Part shown: positions 6,181-6,329 of the stretch, in pieces
How the letters are laid out: each line of letters opens with the position of its first letter
Position numbering within the stretch: the stretch's first letter is position 1
DNA from: Bacteroidales bacterium
GTDB taxonomy: Bacteria > Bacteroidota > Bacteroidia > Bacteroidales > UBA7960
Assembly (NCBI GenBank): GCA_007132825.1
Contig: SLNX01000227.1
Coordinates: forward strand, 1 to 6,329
Direction of reading: 5' to 3'
DNA length: 6,329 nucleotides
Translations under genes and position numbers: made by a program
The notes under the pieces: model-generated
Told to the model about the DNA's origin: nothing
Seen by the model: the letters and a program-made list of their open reading frames with translations, nothing else
Databases searched by the model: none

Positions 6181-6329
6181 CTATCTGGTCACAGCTACAC
6201 TTTCCTTAATGCGTCCTAACAAAATAGCTAAACAAAACCTAACCACAGCTGTTTTATAAATACAAAACCTTACTAATTTACTTTGATATGTTCAAGCGAA
6301 TCCATAGCACTAAATATCCGCCGAAGGAC
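6181..6329. other. Mostly non-coding A+T-rich tail; possible gene start or gene end at the right edge
   Basis: No convincing gene is visible in these 149 bases. On the + strand an ATG at 6288 opens 14 codons to the edge (MFKRIHSTKYPPKD), preceded by TTACTTTG (6278-6285), 7 of 8 to the -7 promoter consensus but too close to the ATG to give a leader unless transcripts are nearly leaderless. On the - strand two frames also run in from the edge and stop at 6281 and 6273, so the tail of a convergent gene is equally possible. Small features include an ACAGCTGT palindrome at 6245-6252 and short direct copies of ACAAAACCT near 6233 and 6262. None of this is decisive. Confidence 0.35.

Overview
The window looks like a chromosomal segment of a Bacteroidota (Bacteroidetes) bacterium. 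The signs are moderate G+C, A-rich leaders with no clear Shine-Dalgarno sequence, a promoter-like site fitting the phylum's TAnnTTTG / TTG pattern, and an unusually heavy load of exported envelope proteins. No mobile element, CRISPR array, tRNA or rRNA was found. Genus cannot be settled from the sequence alone.

Layout. On the + strand, positions 2-1069 hold the 3' part of a gene that enters from the left edge and encodes an uncharacterised beta-rich protein. It is followed 28 bases later (1098-2453) by a secreted 451-residue protein built from 14 tandem ~16-residue Gly-Phe-Asn repeats and a C-terminal beta-rich, barrel-like region. The short gap suggests co-transcription. Between this gene and the next, which is convergent, lie two different perfect or near-perfect microsatellites: (GTTTAGA)n at 2461-2522 and (AATCTT)n at 2537-2590. 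They are imperfectly complementary to each other and could fold into one long weak hairpin.

On the - strand, 2592-5564 encodes a 990-residue envelope protein with three parts: an N-terminal HExxH zinc-peptidase domain, a TolB-like beta-propeller, and a C-terminal Omp85/surface-antigen-type outer-membrane barrel carrying a VRGY motif. A promoter candidate lies just upstream. Divergent from it, on the + strand at 5807-6112, is a 101-residue secreted protein with a duplicated E-[DE]-LPFD-xxx-VF motif, followed by a GC-rich hairpin that is a likely terminator. The last ~150 bases are A+T-rich and mostly non-coding; a possible short coding start runs off the right edge.

All three complete genes carry signal peptides, so the region is an envelope or surface-protein neighbourhood. 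Nothing in the sequence proves that the genes act in one pathway. The best candidates for something under-described are the paired microsatellites, the 16-residue repeat protein, the protease-propeller-Omp85 fusion, and the small LPFD-duplicated secreted protein beside it.
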